Made by a program: the position numbers and the translations under genes. A model generated the notes under the pieces. That model did not search any database. It was not told the origin of the DNA and was given only the letters and a program-made list of their open reading frames with translations. Below, in pieces: positions 24,692-34,200 of a DNA stretch of 64,000 nucleotides. Within the stretch, counting starts at the first letter, position 1. Each line of letters opens with the position of its first letter. The stretch comes from Flavobacterium sp. TR2 (GTDB lineage Bacteria; Bacteroidota; Bacteroidia; Flavobacteriales; Flavobacteriaceae): the NCBI RefSeq assembly GCF_025252405.1, contig NZ_CP104307.1:3782001-3846000 (forward strand). The letters are read 5' to 3'.

Positions 24692-26042
24692 ACTTGCCAT
24701 AAATTCGACTCTTCTATTTGCGTTTATCTTAGGATTTGTCCTTATTGGGTCTTTTTTGCTTTTTAAAAGCCATAGAGAAGATTTGTATTATGAAAAGCTT
24801 GAAGACAATGCCTTAATAACCGCTTTTTTCTATTTTGAAAAAGATGAAATTAAAAAAATTGATAGTGTAAGCTATCAAGAAATAGAATCGAAATACAATA
24901 AAATTGCAAACCAGTCCATCAGAATTTATAATGCAAAAACAAAAAAGCTGTATTTGCAAGATGATGTTCCTGTTGAACTAACCGATCGAAAATTAAAAGC
25001 GATTTCAAAAAACAAAATACTGCATTTTATTATAGACAAAAGGCAATTTTGCGGTTTGTATTACAAAGACAATCAAGGTGATTTTATTATAGTTGTTTCT
25101 GGAATTGACGATGTTGGAAATCGGCAGTTAGAAGTTCTTGCCTTAGTCTTTTTCTGTTTTTATCTCGCTGGGATCGCTCTCAATTATCTTTTAGGGCGGT
25201 TTTTGGCCAGACAGACTTTCAGACCTTTTGAAGACGTCATTTCGAAAGTAAACACGATTACAACAGAAAATCTCCATTCGAGACTTGAAATGCCTGCTGC
25301 AAGCGGAAAAGATGAAATAAAAGAACTTATTGCAACCTTTAATTATCTTTTAGAAAGGCTTGAAAGCGGTGTTACGATACAGAAAAATTTTCTGAAAAAT
25401 GCTTCTCACGAGCTCAAGACTCCGCTGACTTTTATTATTGGCGACATCGATGTCTCTTTACAGCACCCGAGAACCAATGCAGAATACGAAGAGGTTCTAA
25501 AATCGCTCAGAAAAGATACTTTCCATTTAAAATCGACTCTAGACGGATTGCTTATTCTGTCTGGATTGGAACTTTCAGAACCTGACCAGATGGAAACGAT
25601 TCGAATTGATGAAATTTTGTGGAATATTTTCGAAAAAAAAGCAATCGAATATCCTGAAGTCAAAGTCGCTCTAAATTTGGATGCTATTGCCAACAACGAA
25701 GATTTATTGTCTGTGCAGGCTAATAGACATCTGCTTTTTATTGCACTTTATAATATTATAGACAATGCAATTAAATTTTCTTTTCCGTTGCAGGTTAATG
25801 TTCTCGCTTCTGAAAAAAATGGAAAACTTCTTTTAAAAATAATAGATCAAGGTGCTGGAATTGCAGAAAAAGATATTGAATCTATTTTTGATTTATTTTT
25901 TAGAAGTGACCGCACCAGACATATTCAAGGTCAAGGATTAGGTCTCTTCATTACGACTCAAATACTCAAGCGTCATAATATCATTTTGACTGTGGATTCT
26001 GAACTTGAAAAAGGAACTGTTTTTTCACTTCTTTTCCCTTGA
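24675..26042 (+). CDS. Sensor histidine kinase
   Basis: A 455-aa inner-membrane kinase. TM1 is at about 10-30 (LLFAFILGFVLIGSFLLF), followed by a sensory loop to about residue 155 and TM2 (LEVLALVFFCFYLAGIALNYLLG). A HAMP region lies near 180-240. The H-box is NASHELKTPLTFIIGD, the N-box NIIDNAIKFS, and the G-boxes DQGAGI and GQGLGLFI. It overlaps the response-regulator gene. The signal is not predictable. Confidence 0.92.
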   Translation: MNLKNKLAINSTLLFAFILGFVLIGSFLLFKSHREDLYYEKLEDNALITAFFYFEKDEIKKIDSVSYQEIESKYNKIANQSIRIYNAKTKKLYLQDDVPVELTDRKLKAISKNKILHFIIDKRQFCGLYYKDNQGDFIIVVSGIDDVGNRQLEVLALVFFCFYLAGIALNYLLGRFLARQTFRPFEDVISKVNTITTENLHSRLEMPAASGKDEIKELIATFNYLLERLESGVTIQKNFLKNASHELKTPLTFIIGDIDVSLQHPRTNAEYEEVLKSLRKDTFHLKSTLDGLLILSGLELSEPDQMETIRIDEILWNIFEKKAIEYPEVKVALNLDAIANNEDLLSVQANRHLLFIALYNIIDNAIKFSFPLQVNVLASEKNGKLLLKIIDQGAGIAEKDIESIFDLFFRSDRTRHIQGQGLGLFITTQILKRHNIILTVDSELEKGTVFSLLFP

Positions 26043-26057
26043 TTTTTGATTAAAATA

Positions 26058-26230
26058 TTAAGCCGTTTTCTCAATTTCAGAAAGCCATTTTTTGCAATTG
26101 GTAACATTGGCATAATATTCTAATCTATCTCTAATCTTGTTCAAATTTACCTCTAATGCCTTGTTTTATGGCATCTGACACAAACTGCTTGATTTTAAAG
26201 AGATAGTCAATTTTTCAATAAATAACATCT
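26058..26230 (-). pseudogene. Possible decayed coding remnant
   Basis: On the minus strand one frame reads KIDYLFKIKQFVSDAIKQGI and then RGKFEQD before a stop. A second, shifted frame continues LNKIRDRLEYYANVTNCKKW and then LSEIEKTA before a TAA at 26060-26058. Both stretches look protein-like and together suggest a helical C-terminus broken by a frameshift. I do not recognise the family. The rest of the 300-bp gap between the kinase and the Oar-like receptor gene shows nothing else. Confidence 0.25.
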
Positions 26231-26342
26231 TCGTCATTTTAAGTTAACAAAGAATTGTTTTTTGATTTTACGTTAACATAAGCCTTAAATCCAATCAAAG
26301 GAAAGGGATTTTATTTGTCGTGAATAAAAACTAATAAATAAC

Positions 26343-29300
26343 ATGACAAAACTAAAACTCTTTTTTTCGGCTTTAATGCTCCTTACCGCTGGAAGCATTT
26401 TTGCCCAAATTACAACTTCATCTTTGTCTGCAAAAGTCAATGATGGAACAAGTGCAGTTATTAATGCAGATGTTACCTTAACACACCTGCCTACAAATGC
26501 GGTTTATAAAACGACGACAGACAAGCAAGGCCGTTTTAGCTTTGAAAACTTAAATGCCGGCGGACCGTACGAATTAGAGATAAAAAGTGCAGACACCAAA
26601 GATTATTCAAACGCACAAATACACTTAGCCCTTGGAGATAATGATCTGCCAGCTATCACAGTAGGAAAATCAGATAATAATGTATTGGAAGAAGTTGTTA
26701 TTACAAGCTCTAAACCTTCTTCTAAAAATAATGGCACAAGCATTAATGAAAAACAAGTTAATTCGCTACCGATCATTAACCGAGGAATTCAAGATGTTAC
26801 AAAACTTGTTCCTCAAAGTTCTAACAATTCTTTTGCAGGTACCAATTTCAGATACAATAACGTTACAATTGACGGTTCTATAAATAACGATGCCATTGGA
26901 TTTAGCCCATCTTTAGGAGGACAATCAGGGACTTCTGGAATGCCGGGAAGCAGCACACGTTCTAATTCTATCAGCTTAGATGCGATACAAGATATTCAGG
27001 TTTATATTGCTCCTTACGATATTAAACTAGGAAACTTTTTAGGAGGAAGCGTAAATGCCGTGACAAGAAGCGGAACAAATACTGTTAGTGGATCTATCTA
27101 CAGCTACGGAAGAAATGCTGCGCTTACAGGTCCAAACAACGCAGGAGATGGTTCAAAAATGCCAAATTCTTTTGGAGATTATCAAGTTGGCTTTAGATTA
27201 GGATTGCCAATCATTAAAGACAAATTGTTCTTCTTTACCAATATGGAATATGCAGAAAGAACAGATCCTGTTTTCTACAACGCTGGTCAGACCGATTCTA
27301 ACGGAAAATTGACTTCTTTGGTTGACAATGCAACTGCAGAACAGATTACACAATTTGTAAAATCAAACTATGGATTTGATCCCGGAACTTACGGTGCTTA
27401 TAACAATTTCTCTAAAAGCCAAAAGTTCTTCAATAAGATCGACTGGAAAATCAACGAGAAAAACTCACTTTCTATACGAAACAATACTGTAATTTCTCAA
27501 GCGACAAACTTAGAACGCGATGCCGCAAACTTTAGATTTGCAAGCATGGATTTTACTCAGAAAAATCAAGCAATCAGCACTGTTTTAGAATTAAAAACAC
27601 ACTTCAACAGCCAGTGGTCAAATTCATTTATTGCAAGTTATTCGGCAATAAAAGATTATCGTGACCCAAAATCAAGCAACATCATGTTTCCCCAAACCGA
27701 AATTGGGTATAACGGAGGAACTATTTTCTTAGGAAATGACCGTGAGGCAACTGTTTTCAATATGAAGCAAAATACAACTGAGATTACAGACAACCTTACT
27801 TATAAAACAGGAAATCATACTTTGTTGTTTGGTACGCACAATGAGTTTTACGACATTAACTATGGTTTTGTAAATGCGCTTAACGGAAGAGTTTCTTATA
27901 AATCTCTAGCAGATTTCTTCAACAAATTGCCTACTCGTGTTCGCGGAACTTATCCTTTTGATGGTTCAACTAGAGATGAAATCTTTAATGATCCTTATGC
28001 TAAATTCAAAATAAACCTTTACAGCGCTTACGTTCAAGACGAAATAAGAGTTGGAAGCAAATTAAAAGTAGTTCCAGGTGTTCGTGTAGATTATACTGAT
28101 TTGCCAAACAAACCAAAATTAAGCCAACAGGTGCAAAACTCGCCTGAAGATCCAAACTACGGAACAACGTATACGTATACTCCATTAAATCAGATTAAAA
28201 ACAATTTCTTTAGCACAGCATTGGTTTCTCCAAGAATTGGATTTACCTATAATGTTGACGAAGATAAAACATTTGTCATAAGAGGTGGATCGGGAGTATT
28301 TACAGGAAGAATTCCGTTTGCATGGTTAGGATATGCTTATTACAATGACGGTGTTGGATACGGAAGTTATGACAAAAACAATCTAACTCCAGCTCAGGTT
28401 GCTGCGGCAGGAGATCCTCTGGCAACTGGAGGTTTAAACGGTTACCATGATGCTACTCCAAAAGTACAGGCCGATTTAGTTGACAATAAGTTTAAAATGC
28501 CTGCTGTTTTAAGAAACTCATTGGCTTTTGACAAAACAATTGACGGATATAAATTTACTGTTGAAGGTATTTATACTAAAGTAATTCGCGATTTAGAATT
28601 CCAACAAGTAAATAAAACCGACAATCCATATTATTTCTCTTATGATACAAACCACCAAATGCCAATTTATGCCGCTAACATAAATCCAGCTTTTTCAAAT
28701 GCTTATTTGTTATCAAACACGAATAAAGGATATCGTTACAGCATTACCGAAATGATTTCTAAAACTTACGATTTTGGTTTCAACTTTATGGTGGCTTACA
28801 CTTATGGAGATTCTAGAGACATCACAAACGGAATTCGCAACTCTATGGAAAGCAATTTTCAGATGAACCAGTCGTTGGCACCAAACAACCCTCAGTTGGC
28901 CACTTCTAACTTTAATATCAAACATCGAATTGTTTCAAATGTAGGTTATGGTGTAAAATTGGCTCCAAACAACACTTTTTCTGCTAATGTCTATTTTAAT
29001 GCACAATCAGGAAATCCGTTTTCTTGGGGATTTGTTAACTCAACCATTGCAGGAACAGGACAAGCTGCCGGTTTAGCGTACATCTTTAAAGACGCAGCAG
29101 AAGCAGCAAAATATATTGGAGTAAACGCTGCAGGAGTTCCTTCTGCTACAGCTGCACAGCAAGTTGCAGATTATGAAGCATTCATAAACGGAAACGATTA
29201 TTTGAAAAGCCGTAGAGGAACATTCACACAAAGAAATGGAGACACTACACCTTGGAACATTCAAGCCGATTTAAAATTTATGGATGAAATTCAGGTAACA

Positions 29301-29558
29301 AAAGTTGGAACATTCCAAATCTCATTCAGCATGGCCAACATCGGAAACCTTATCAATAAAGATTGGGGAAGAAGTTATTTTGTTCCTAATACTTACAATT
29401 CAACAGCAAGCCTTGGTTTAACAAAATCTGGAAACTTAGGAGGAGTTGCAACAGGCGACCCTACTTACACTTTCCAAAAACCAACCTCTGCACCTTATAC
29501 TGTAGATCAATTAGCTTCAAGATTCCAAGGTCAGCTTGGCTTAAGGTATTCGTTCTAA
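26343..29558 (+). CDS. Oar-like TonB-dependent outer-membrane receptor
   Basis: A 1071-aa protein with a signal peptide (to about residue 22, SIFAQ), then a carboxypeptidase-regulatory-like domain at about 25-110 (TDKQGRFSFENLNAGGPYEL). The plug has NSLPIINRGIQDVTKLVP and DAIQDIQVYIAPYDIKLGNF. A long barrel ends in aromatic LGLRYSF. The lack of a SusD partner and the Oar-type features (RSNSISLDAIQDI, GGSVNAVTRSGTN) place it in the Oar/protease-secretion-linked receptor group common in Bacteroidota. Its ligand is unknown. It follows a two-component system and is ended by its own terminator. Confidence 0.88.
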   Translation: MTKLKLFFSALMLLTAGSIFAQITTSSLSAKVNDGTSAVINADVTLTHLPTNAVYKTTTDKQGRFSFENLNAGGPYELEIKSADTKDYSNAQIHLALGDNDLPAITVGKSDNNVLEEVVITSSKPSSKNNGTSINEKQVNSLPIINRGIQDVTKLVPQSSNNSFAGTNFRYNNVTIDGSINNDAIGFSPSLGGQSGTSGMPGSSTRSNSISLDAIQDIQVYIAPYDIKLGNFLGGSVNAVTRSGTNTVSGSIYSYGRNAALTGPNNAGDGSKMPNSFGDYQVGFRLGLPIIKDKLFFFTNMEYAERTDPVFYNAGQTDSNGKLTSLVDNATAEQITQFVKSNYGFDPGTYGAYNNFSKSQKFFNKIDWKINEKNSLSIRNNTVISQATNLERDAANFRFASMDFTQKNQAISTVLELKTHFNSQWSNSFIASYSAIKDYRDPKSSNIMFPQTEIGYNGGTIFLGNDREATVFNMKQNTTEITDNLTYKTGNHTLLFGTHNEFYDINYGFVNALNGRVSYKSLADFFNKLPTRVRGTYPFDGSTRDEIFNDPYAKFKINLYSAYVQDEIRVGSKLKVVPGVRVDYTDLPNKPKLSQQVQNSPEDPNYGTTYTYTPLNQIKNNFFSTALVSPRIGFTYNVDEDKTFVIRGGSGVFTGRIPFAWLGYAYYNDGVGYGSYDKNNLTPAQVAAAGDPLATGGLNGYHDATPKVQADLVDNKFKMPAVLRNSLAFDKTIDGYKFTVEGIYTKVIRDLEFQQVNKTDNPYYFSYDTNHQMPIYAANINPAFSNAYLLSNTNKGYRYSITEMISKTYDFGFNFMVAYTYGDSRDITNGIRNSMESNFQMNQSLAPNNPQLATSNFNIKHRIVSNVGYGVKLAPNNTFSANVYFNAQSGNPFSWGFVNSTIAGTGQAAGLAYIFKDAAEAAKYIGVNAAGVPSATAAQQVADYEAFINGNDYLKSRRGTFTQRNGDTTPWNIQADLKFMDEIQVTKVGTFQISFSMANIGNLINKDWGRSYFVPNTYNSTASLGLTKSGNLGGVATGDPTYTFQKPTSAPYTVDQLASRFQGQLGLRYSF

Positions 29559-29585
29559 AAATGTGTTTTTTTTTATTTTTTGATT

Positions 29586-29625
29586 ATCTCCTGGTTTCTG
29601 ATTCATGAAACTGGGAGATTTTTCA
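29586..29625 (+). terminator. Intrinsic terminator after the Oar-like receptor
   Basis: The 13-bp stem ATCTCCTGGTTTC (29586-29598) / GAAACTGGGAGAT (29607-29619), with two G-U pairs in RNA, is followed by TTTTTCATTTT. Confidence 0.75.
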
Positions 29626-29734
29626 TTTTAATGGACTGATCTAAAACCATATTTCAAAAAACGGCATTCGTAATATATGAATCTTTTTTTTGTATTTTTA
29701 ATCCTTTACAAGCTGCTTCTATTACTTGATTAAA

Positions 29735-30808
29735 ATGCTAAAAGAAAAAACATTCCAGATTTTCTTCTTGACAATCTTTATAACTTTCTCTATTCCGACT
29801 TGCTACGGACAATACAAGATTTCGGGTTATATTGATGCCGAACAGCCAAACAAAACCGTTTACCTAAGTCTGCTGAAATATGATGAAGAAAATATGATTA
29901 CTGAAAATCAGATTCTTTTTTCGACTCAAACCAATAGCTCGGGGTATTTTGAATTTAAAGGACAGCTCTTGTCTGAAAAAGACAAACTTTACCGAATTCA
30001 TTCTAATATCAATACAATCAATGGACTGCAATTAGTGCGTGATCATGAGAAAAACAATTATTATAATTTTATTTTTTCAAACAGAAATTCGATCTATTTT
30101 CCTAAATCTGGAGACACTTGGTTTAGCCAATCCAAAAACAGCAATTTGGCCGATAAGGAATGGAGAAAACTTCAATCTTTTGAGGATCAACTAAAAAAAG
30201 ATAATATTCAAATCAAAAACAAAGAAGCACAACTCCAAGCTGTAAATGATTTTGCCGAAAAAGTAAAATCGTATAGCGAAAAGAGCATTAAGCATCCGTT
30301 GCTGCAGCTTTTGGCTTTTTCAGACTTGAAACGAAATGATTTTAATATCAAAAAAGATTTTGAAAAGAATGGGGCGTTTTATGAGGCCATTTCAAATTCT
30401 CTGAAAAACTACTACGGAGAAACCTCTTATTACCTTCAGTATCAAGATGAAATTTCAAAAATTTCCCATGCTATTTTGCAGCAGCAATATGCATTTCAAA
30501 AAAAGCTGAATTATACGCTGGGTATATTGGTTTTCATTTTGGTGCTTACTTCCATTTTTCAATTCAAAAAATTAAAAGCTTTAAAACCCAAAAAAGCAAT
30601 ACAAGAAATTTCAAATCTGACATTGACCAATCAGGAAGAGAAAATTACCAAACTGATTCTGGAAGACAAATCAAACAAAGAAATTGCCGATGCGCTTTTC
30701 ATTTCCCTAAGTACGGTAAAAACGCATATTCGAAATCTATATGCTAAATTGGATGTAGCAAACCGCCACGAATTGGCAGAAAAACTGAAAAATCATCCTT
30801 GGGATTAG
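29735..30808 (+). CDS. Membrane-anchored LuxR-type transcriptional regulator
   Basis: About 357 aa from the ATG at 29735; a TTG three codons upstream is less likely. Unusually for a DNA-binding protein, it starts with a signal peptide or TM (IFFLTIFITFSIPTCYGQ). It continues with a beta-rich extracytoplasmic domain (YKISGYIDAEQPNKTVYLSLL), a helical region, and a TM helix near 265-282 (YTLGILVFILVLTSIFQF). It ends in a LuxR/GerE HTH (LTNQEEKITKLILEDKSNKE, then IADALFISLSTVKTHIRNLY). The topology implies an envelope-sensing, one-component regulator. The HExxH protein gene lies 81 bp downstream on the same strand and is a plausible partner or target. Confidence 0.85.
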   Translation: MLKEKTFQIFFLTIFITFSIPTCYGQYKISGYIDAEQPNKTVYLSLLKYDEENMITENQILFSTQTNSSGYFEFKGQLLSEKDKLYRIHSNINTINGLQLVRDHEKNNYYNFIFSNRNSIYFPKSGDTWFSQSKNSNLADKEWRKLQSFEDQLKKDNIQIKNKEAQLQAVNDFAEKVKSYSEKSIKHPLLQLLAFSDLKRNDFNIKKDFEKNGAFYEAISNSLKNYYGETSYYLQYQDEISKISHAILQQQYAFQKKLNYTLGILVFILVLTSIFQFKKLKALKPKKAIQEISNLTLTNQEEKITKLILEDKSNKEIADALFISLSTVKTHIRNLYAKLDVANRHELAEKLKNHPWD

Positions 30809-30889
30809 TCCCAATTTCAGCCTTTGCTTAACTGATTTTCAAAATCCCCAACCCTAATTTTGTCTCCGAAATCTTAAAATTAATCGGAA

Positions 30890-32245
30890 ATGAAAAAGAA
30901 TCTTTTATTGATAATCTTCGGCACAATTCTGCAATTTGCCACTGCACAGAACACAGAAAAAGCATTAAAAAACAGACAAAATATTCAAACGAGTCTTTTA
31001 GAAGCAAAAGCGCTTTTGGAAAAGGATAACGGAAAACTTTGGGGAAAACCAATCTGGAACGACAGCATCATCGTAATCGATTTTGACAATTCCATCTATA
31101 GTTTAATAAAACTGCAAAATAGCAAAACTGACAACGGCATTTTGTATTCTAAAATTATGGAACCCAATTCGCTGGTTTTTGTCAATACAACTCAAAAATA
31201 TGAAGGGAAAGAATATGCAACGGTTCTCAATAATTACTTGGACGACAAAAGCGCTACTATTATCCATGAATTATTCCATCTGCTGCAAATGAAATCTCGA
31301 AAATTTAACGGAAATCCGATTGAATATCTCGACGAAACCAATGCCCGTATTTTACTGCGATTGGAATATCAGTCATTAAAAAACGCTTTGAAAGCCATTA
31401 TTGAAAAAAGAAAAACCGATGAGGTTAAAAACCATTTAAAAGATGCTGTCATTTTTAGAAAAGAAAGGCAACAGCTATATTCCAAATATCTGAATGATGA
31501 ACTGGAAATAGAAACATTAGAAGGTTTGGCCAATTATACCGGTTTTGTTTTATCATCTAATGACAATAAATACGAAAAAACAATTGAAGAAATTAACCAG
31601 CGAGAAGAAGCTAAAACATATACCAGACCTTTTCCTTATGCCACTGGTCCAGCCTACGGATTGGTTTTTGATTATCTAAATATAAGTTGGAGAAATGGTT
31701 TAGATAAAACATATAATTTTACTGATATTTATGAAGTTATGGTTTTAAAATCAAAATTAACTATTACCGAAACAGAATTAGAATCAGCCAAATCCAGAAA
31801 TAATTTTGCTGCAATACGCAAACAAGAAATTACCCGTGAAGAAGAACAAAAAAAGCTAATTGCCTACTACGCTGATTTATTAATTAACAAGCCAACTCTA
31901 AAAGTCGCGCTTACGGATATTGACCATTACGGCCGCACATTTAACATGAATGGCACATTGACTTTAAATGATAAAGAAATTGTTTATTCCAGCATTAAGG
32001 GACGAGACAAATCAGGCAAAAACTTTGGAAATTTTACTACTATTGAAGGCAAAAATCAATTGGGAAAAGCCGGTATTTTAAGTTATGAAAAAAACGGACA
32101 AACCTATTTTGTTTTTCCGATTCCCTCAAAAATTGAAGGCAAAAAAATTATAAGCGAGTTTTACGAAATAGAGCTGAATGCAGATTGGGAAATTGTAAAG
32201 CAAAATGATGGAAATATGGAAATTGCAAAAATCTCCAAAAGCTAA
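30890..32245 (+). CDS. Putative secreted HExxH zinc metallopeptidase
   Basis: A 451-aa protein with a signal peptide (MKKNLLLIIFGTILQFATAQ). A gluzincin-like zinc site is suggested by SATIIHELFHLLQMKS at about residue 125 and a downstream Glu in LEGLANYTGF at about residue 207, the spacing and context expected for a third ligand. The C-terminal ~110 residues are beta-rich, with VALTDIDHYGRTFNMNGTL. I do not recognise a named family. It sits immediately after a membrane-anchored LuxR regulator. Protease activity and substrate are inferred from the motif only. Confidence 0.65.
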   Translation: MKKNLLLIIFGTILQFATAQNTEKALKNRQNIQTSLLEAKALLEKDNGKLWGKPIWNDSIIVIDFDNSIYSLIKLQNSKTDNGILYSKIMEPNSLVFVNTTQKYEGKEYATVLNNYLDDKSATIIHELFHLLQMKSRKFNGNPIEYLDETNARILLRLEYQSLKNALKAIIEKRKTDEVKNHLKDAVIFRKERQQLYSKYLNDELEIETLEGLANYTGFVLSSNDNKYEKTIEEINQREEAKTYTRPFPYATGPAYGLVFDYLNISWRNGLDKTYNFTDIYEVMVLKSKLTITETELESAKSRNNFAAIRKQEITREEEQKKLIAYYADLLINKPTLKVALTDIDHYGRTFNMNGTLTLNDKEIVYSSIKGRDKSGKNFGNFTTIEGKNQLGKAGILSYEKNGQTYFVFPIPSKIEGKKIISEFYEIELNADWEIVKQNDGNMEIAKISKS

Positions 32246-32265
32246 CTAACAGCTCTTATAAAACG

Positions 32266-32318
32266 AAAGCAGTCTGTCTTAAGAGGTTATCTCGACTTTT
32301 TAAAACAGACTGTTCTTT
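32266..32318. terminator. Hairpin between convergent genes
   Basis: The stem CAGTCTGT (32270-32277) / ACAGACTG (32305-32312) is followed on the plus strand by TTCTTTT. It lies between the HExxH gene and the MscS gene, which converge, and probably ends one or both transcripts. Confidence 0.55.
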
Positions 32319-34102
32319 TACAATAACGTCTCCTGATTATCAGGATTAAAACTGCCCTTTGCAGGATATTGTATGCTATCTTTTAATTCTTCTACTTTTT
32401 TTGGATCAAATTTAGGCAGCTGCAATTCATTATTTTCTTTCCATTTTTTTACTGTTTTGGTAATTTCACTGCTTTTTTCGCTTGAAACAGGTGTATCGCG
32501 CGCCATGTATAATGTTTGTGACGGATAAGCCAATGAGGTACCGCTTTTTTCTATAATGTCCATCATTCTCAATAAAAGATCTTCCTGAGCTTCTTGTGAG
32601 GTTTCAAAATTTATAGCTTCAATATAAGCTGTAATTTCCACTTTTAAAGAATCTGCAGTAATTCCCGTAAAACGGACTATTGGCGTTGAATTTAAAACAG
32701 CTGGATGCGCATACAGCAGCGATTTTATTTCTACAAGCAGATAACGCATCTGGTCTGGAGTCGTTTCCATTCTAAACCCTAATATCGGATTGAATATAAA
32801 ACGATCTCGGTGGGCATAATTCTCTATTTTGCTAGCCGATAATTGGCCATTTGGAATGGTTACAATGCTTCGCGCTGCCGTACGTAACGTAGTAGAACGC
32901 ATACCGATAGATTCTACAGTTCCCTTGATATCATCAACTCGGCAGTAATCTCCAACACGCAGCGGCTGGTCTGCAATAAGGCTCACGCTTCCGACAAAGT
33001 TTTCTATAGTTTTTTGAGCTCCCAGAGCCAATGCAATCCCCCCAATTCCAAGTGCGGCAAGTCCGGCTGTAACATCTACTCCTATAATTCCTAAGATTGC
33101 AATGATCCCGATTACAACAATTGCCGCTTTCATCGTACGGCTTAAAAACAATACTGCCGATACTGCAGAAGCACGTCCGCGACTAGTCATTCTGCTTCGC
33201 GTAAACATACTCACAAAATCGGTCATTCTCCAAAGCAGAATTAAAAACGCTACAATGCCAATCGTCATTATGATAATGCTAAATCGCTGGCGAACAATTA
33301 TCGAGATTCCCATGCGCTGCGTAAATGCCACAAACAAAATTACCGTAAGATACATTTGAACGGGCAGCGTGAAAGCTTCAATAATTGCGTTTCCTTTCTC
33401 GCTATCGGCTTTTTTCCATACTTTTTGAAGCAAAAATATAAAGACAAATATAAGCAGTCTTGACAGCAGATAAGTAACAACAGTCATGATAACCACTACT
33501 CCCCAATGTCCAATAGGAACATTTCCGAACTTCTTTTCTATTAAAACTTTTGGCAATACCCGGTCTAGAAACGTCTTTTCTCCGCTAACATCTGCCGCCA
33601 GAATCGCTTCTATTGTTTCAGCAGAAAAAAGCCACAAAGCAGGCTGGCTGTCATCTGACTGATTTTCTAAATATAGCTGTATATCGACTTTGTCTGTAGA
33701 TATATTTCCAACCAAATCTATGCCTGTTGCCAAATTATCGTCTACTCGCCCTAATTCTTTACTGCTTAAAATTGATGATGGCGAAAAATTACCGCCCTGA
33801 TCCAACAGCTGCTGAAAAGTCTTTGCAATTTGTATTCTTTCAGCCGTTTTGCGATACGAACGTTTGCTGAGCATAAAATACTGGCTGGCTCGCAGGTAAT
33901 TCTGATCTCCAATTGCTTTTATAAATCCGTTTACAGTTCCCTGAGGCGTTCTTCTTCCTAATGAATCATCCGGAACTTTTACAGGTTCTTCGGTCGTAGT
34001 TTTTGCTCCGCCTAAAAGCTGTGCTTCTAGTTTACAAGGGGTTATCATTAATACTGACAAGAACAGTAAAAAAGATAATAAACGTTTAGCATCTACCATC
34101 AT
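32318..34102 (-). CDS. MscS-family mechanosensitive ion channel
   Basis: A 594-aa protein. A signal peptide (to about residue 27, KLEAQ) precedes a periplasmic domain (about 45-170, GRRTPQGTVNGFIKAIGDQN). Several membrane helices follow at about 195-350. The pore-lining helix is Gly/Ala-rich (GVDVTAGLAALGIGGIALALGAQKT), and the adjacent MscS beta domain has GDYCRVDDIKGTVESIGMRSTTLRT and TIPNGQLS. It is longer than E. coli MscS because of the N-terminal domain. It would release osmolytes on hypo-osmotic shock from the inner membrane. It lies downstream of the IlvN-like gene, but a likely terminator separates them. Confidence 0.9.
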   Translation of the reverse strand: MMVDAKRLLSFLLFLSVLMITPCKLEAQLLGGAKTTTEEPVKVPDDSLGRRTPQGTVNGFIKAIGDQNYLRASQYFMLSKRSYRKTAERIQIAKTFQQLLDQGGNFSPSSILSSKELGRVDDNLATGIDLVGNISTDKVDIQLYLENQSDDSQPALWLFSAETIEAILAADVSGEKTFLDRVLPKVLIEKKFGNVPIGHWGVVVIMTVVTYLLSRLLIFVFIFLLQKVWKKADSEKGNAIIEAFTLPVQMYLTVILFVAFTQRMGISIIVRQRFSIIIMTIGIVAFLILLWRMTDFVSMFTRSRMTSRGRASAVSAVLFLSRTMKAAIVVIGIIAILGIIGVDVTAGLAALGIGGIALALGAQKTIENFVGSVSLIADQPLRVGDYCRVDDIKGTVESIGMRSTTLRTAARSIVTIPNGQLSASKIENYAHRDRFIFNPILGFRMETTPDQMRYLLVEIKSLLYAHPAVLNSTPIVRFTGITADSLKVEITAYIEAINFETSQEAQEDLLLRMMDIIEKSGTSLAYPSQTLYMARDTPVSSEKSSEITKTVKKWKENNELQLPKFDPKKVEELKDSIQYPAKGSFNPDNQETLL

Positions 34103-34160
34103 ATTTTTTTGCTTTAGAAACTTGGTCTTTTAAAAATAAGAAATATAGCAGAAAAATAAA

Positions 34161-34195
34161 ACGTTTCGGCAAGAAAACAGCTTTCTTACCGAACA
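34161..34195 (-). terminator. Probable terminator after the IlvN-like gene
   Basis: In minus-strand RNA, TTCGGTAAGAAA pairs with TTTCTTGCCGAA (one G-U pair), and a T-rich tail (ACGTTTTATTTTT) follows. It ends just before the MscS gene. Confidence 0.55.
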
Positions 34196-34200
34196 TTTTT

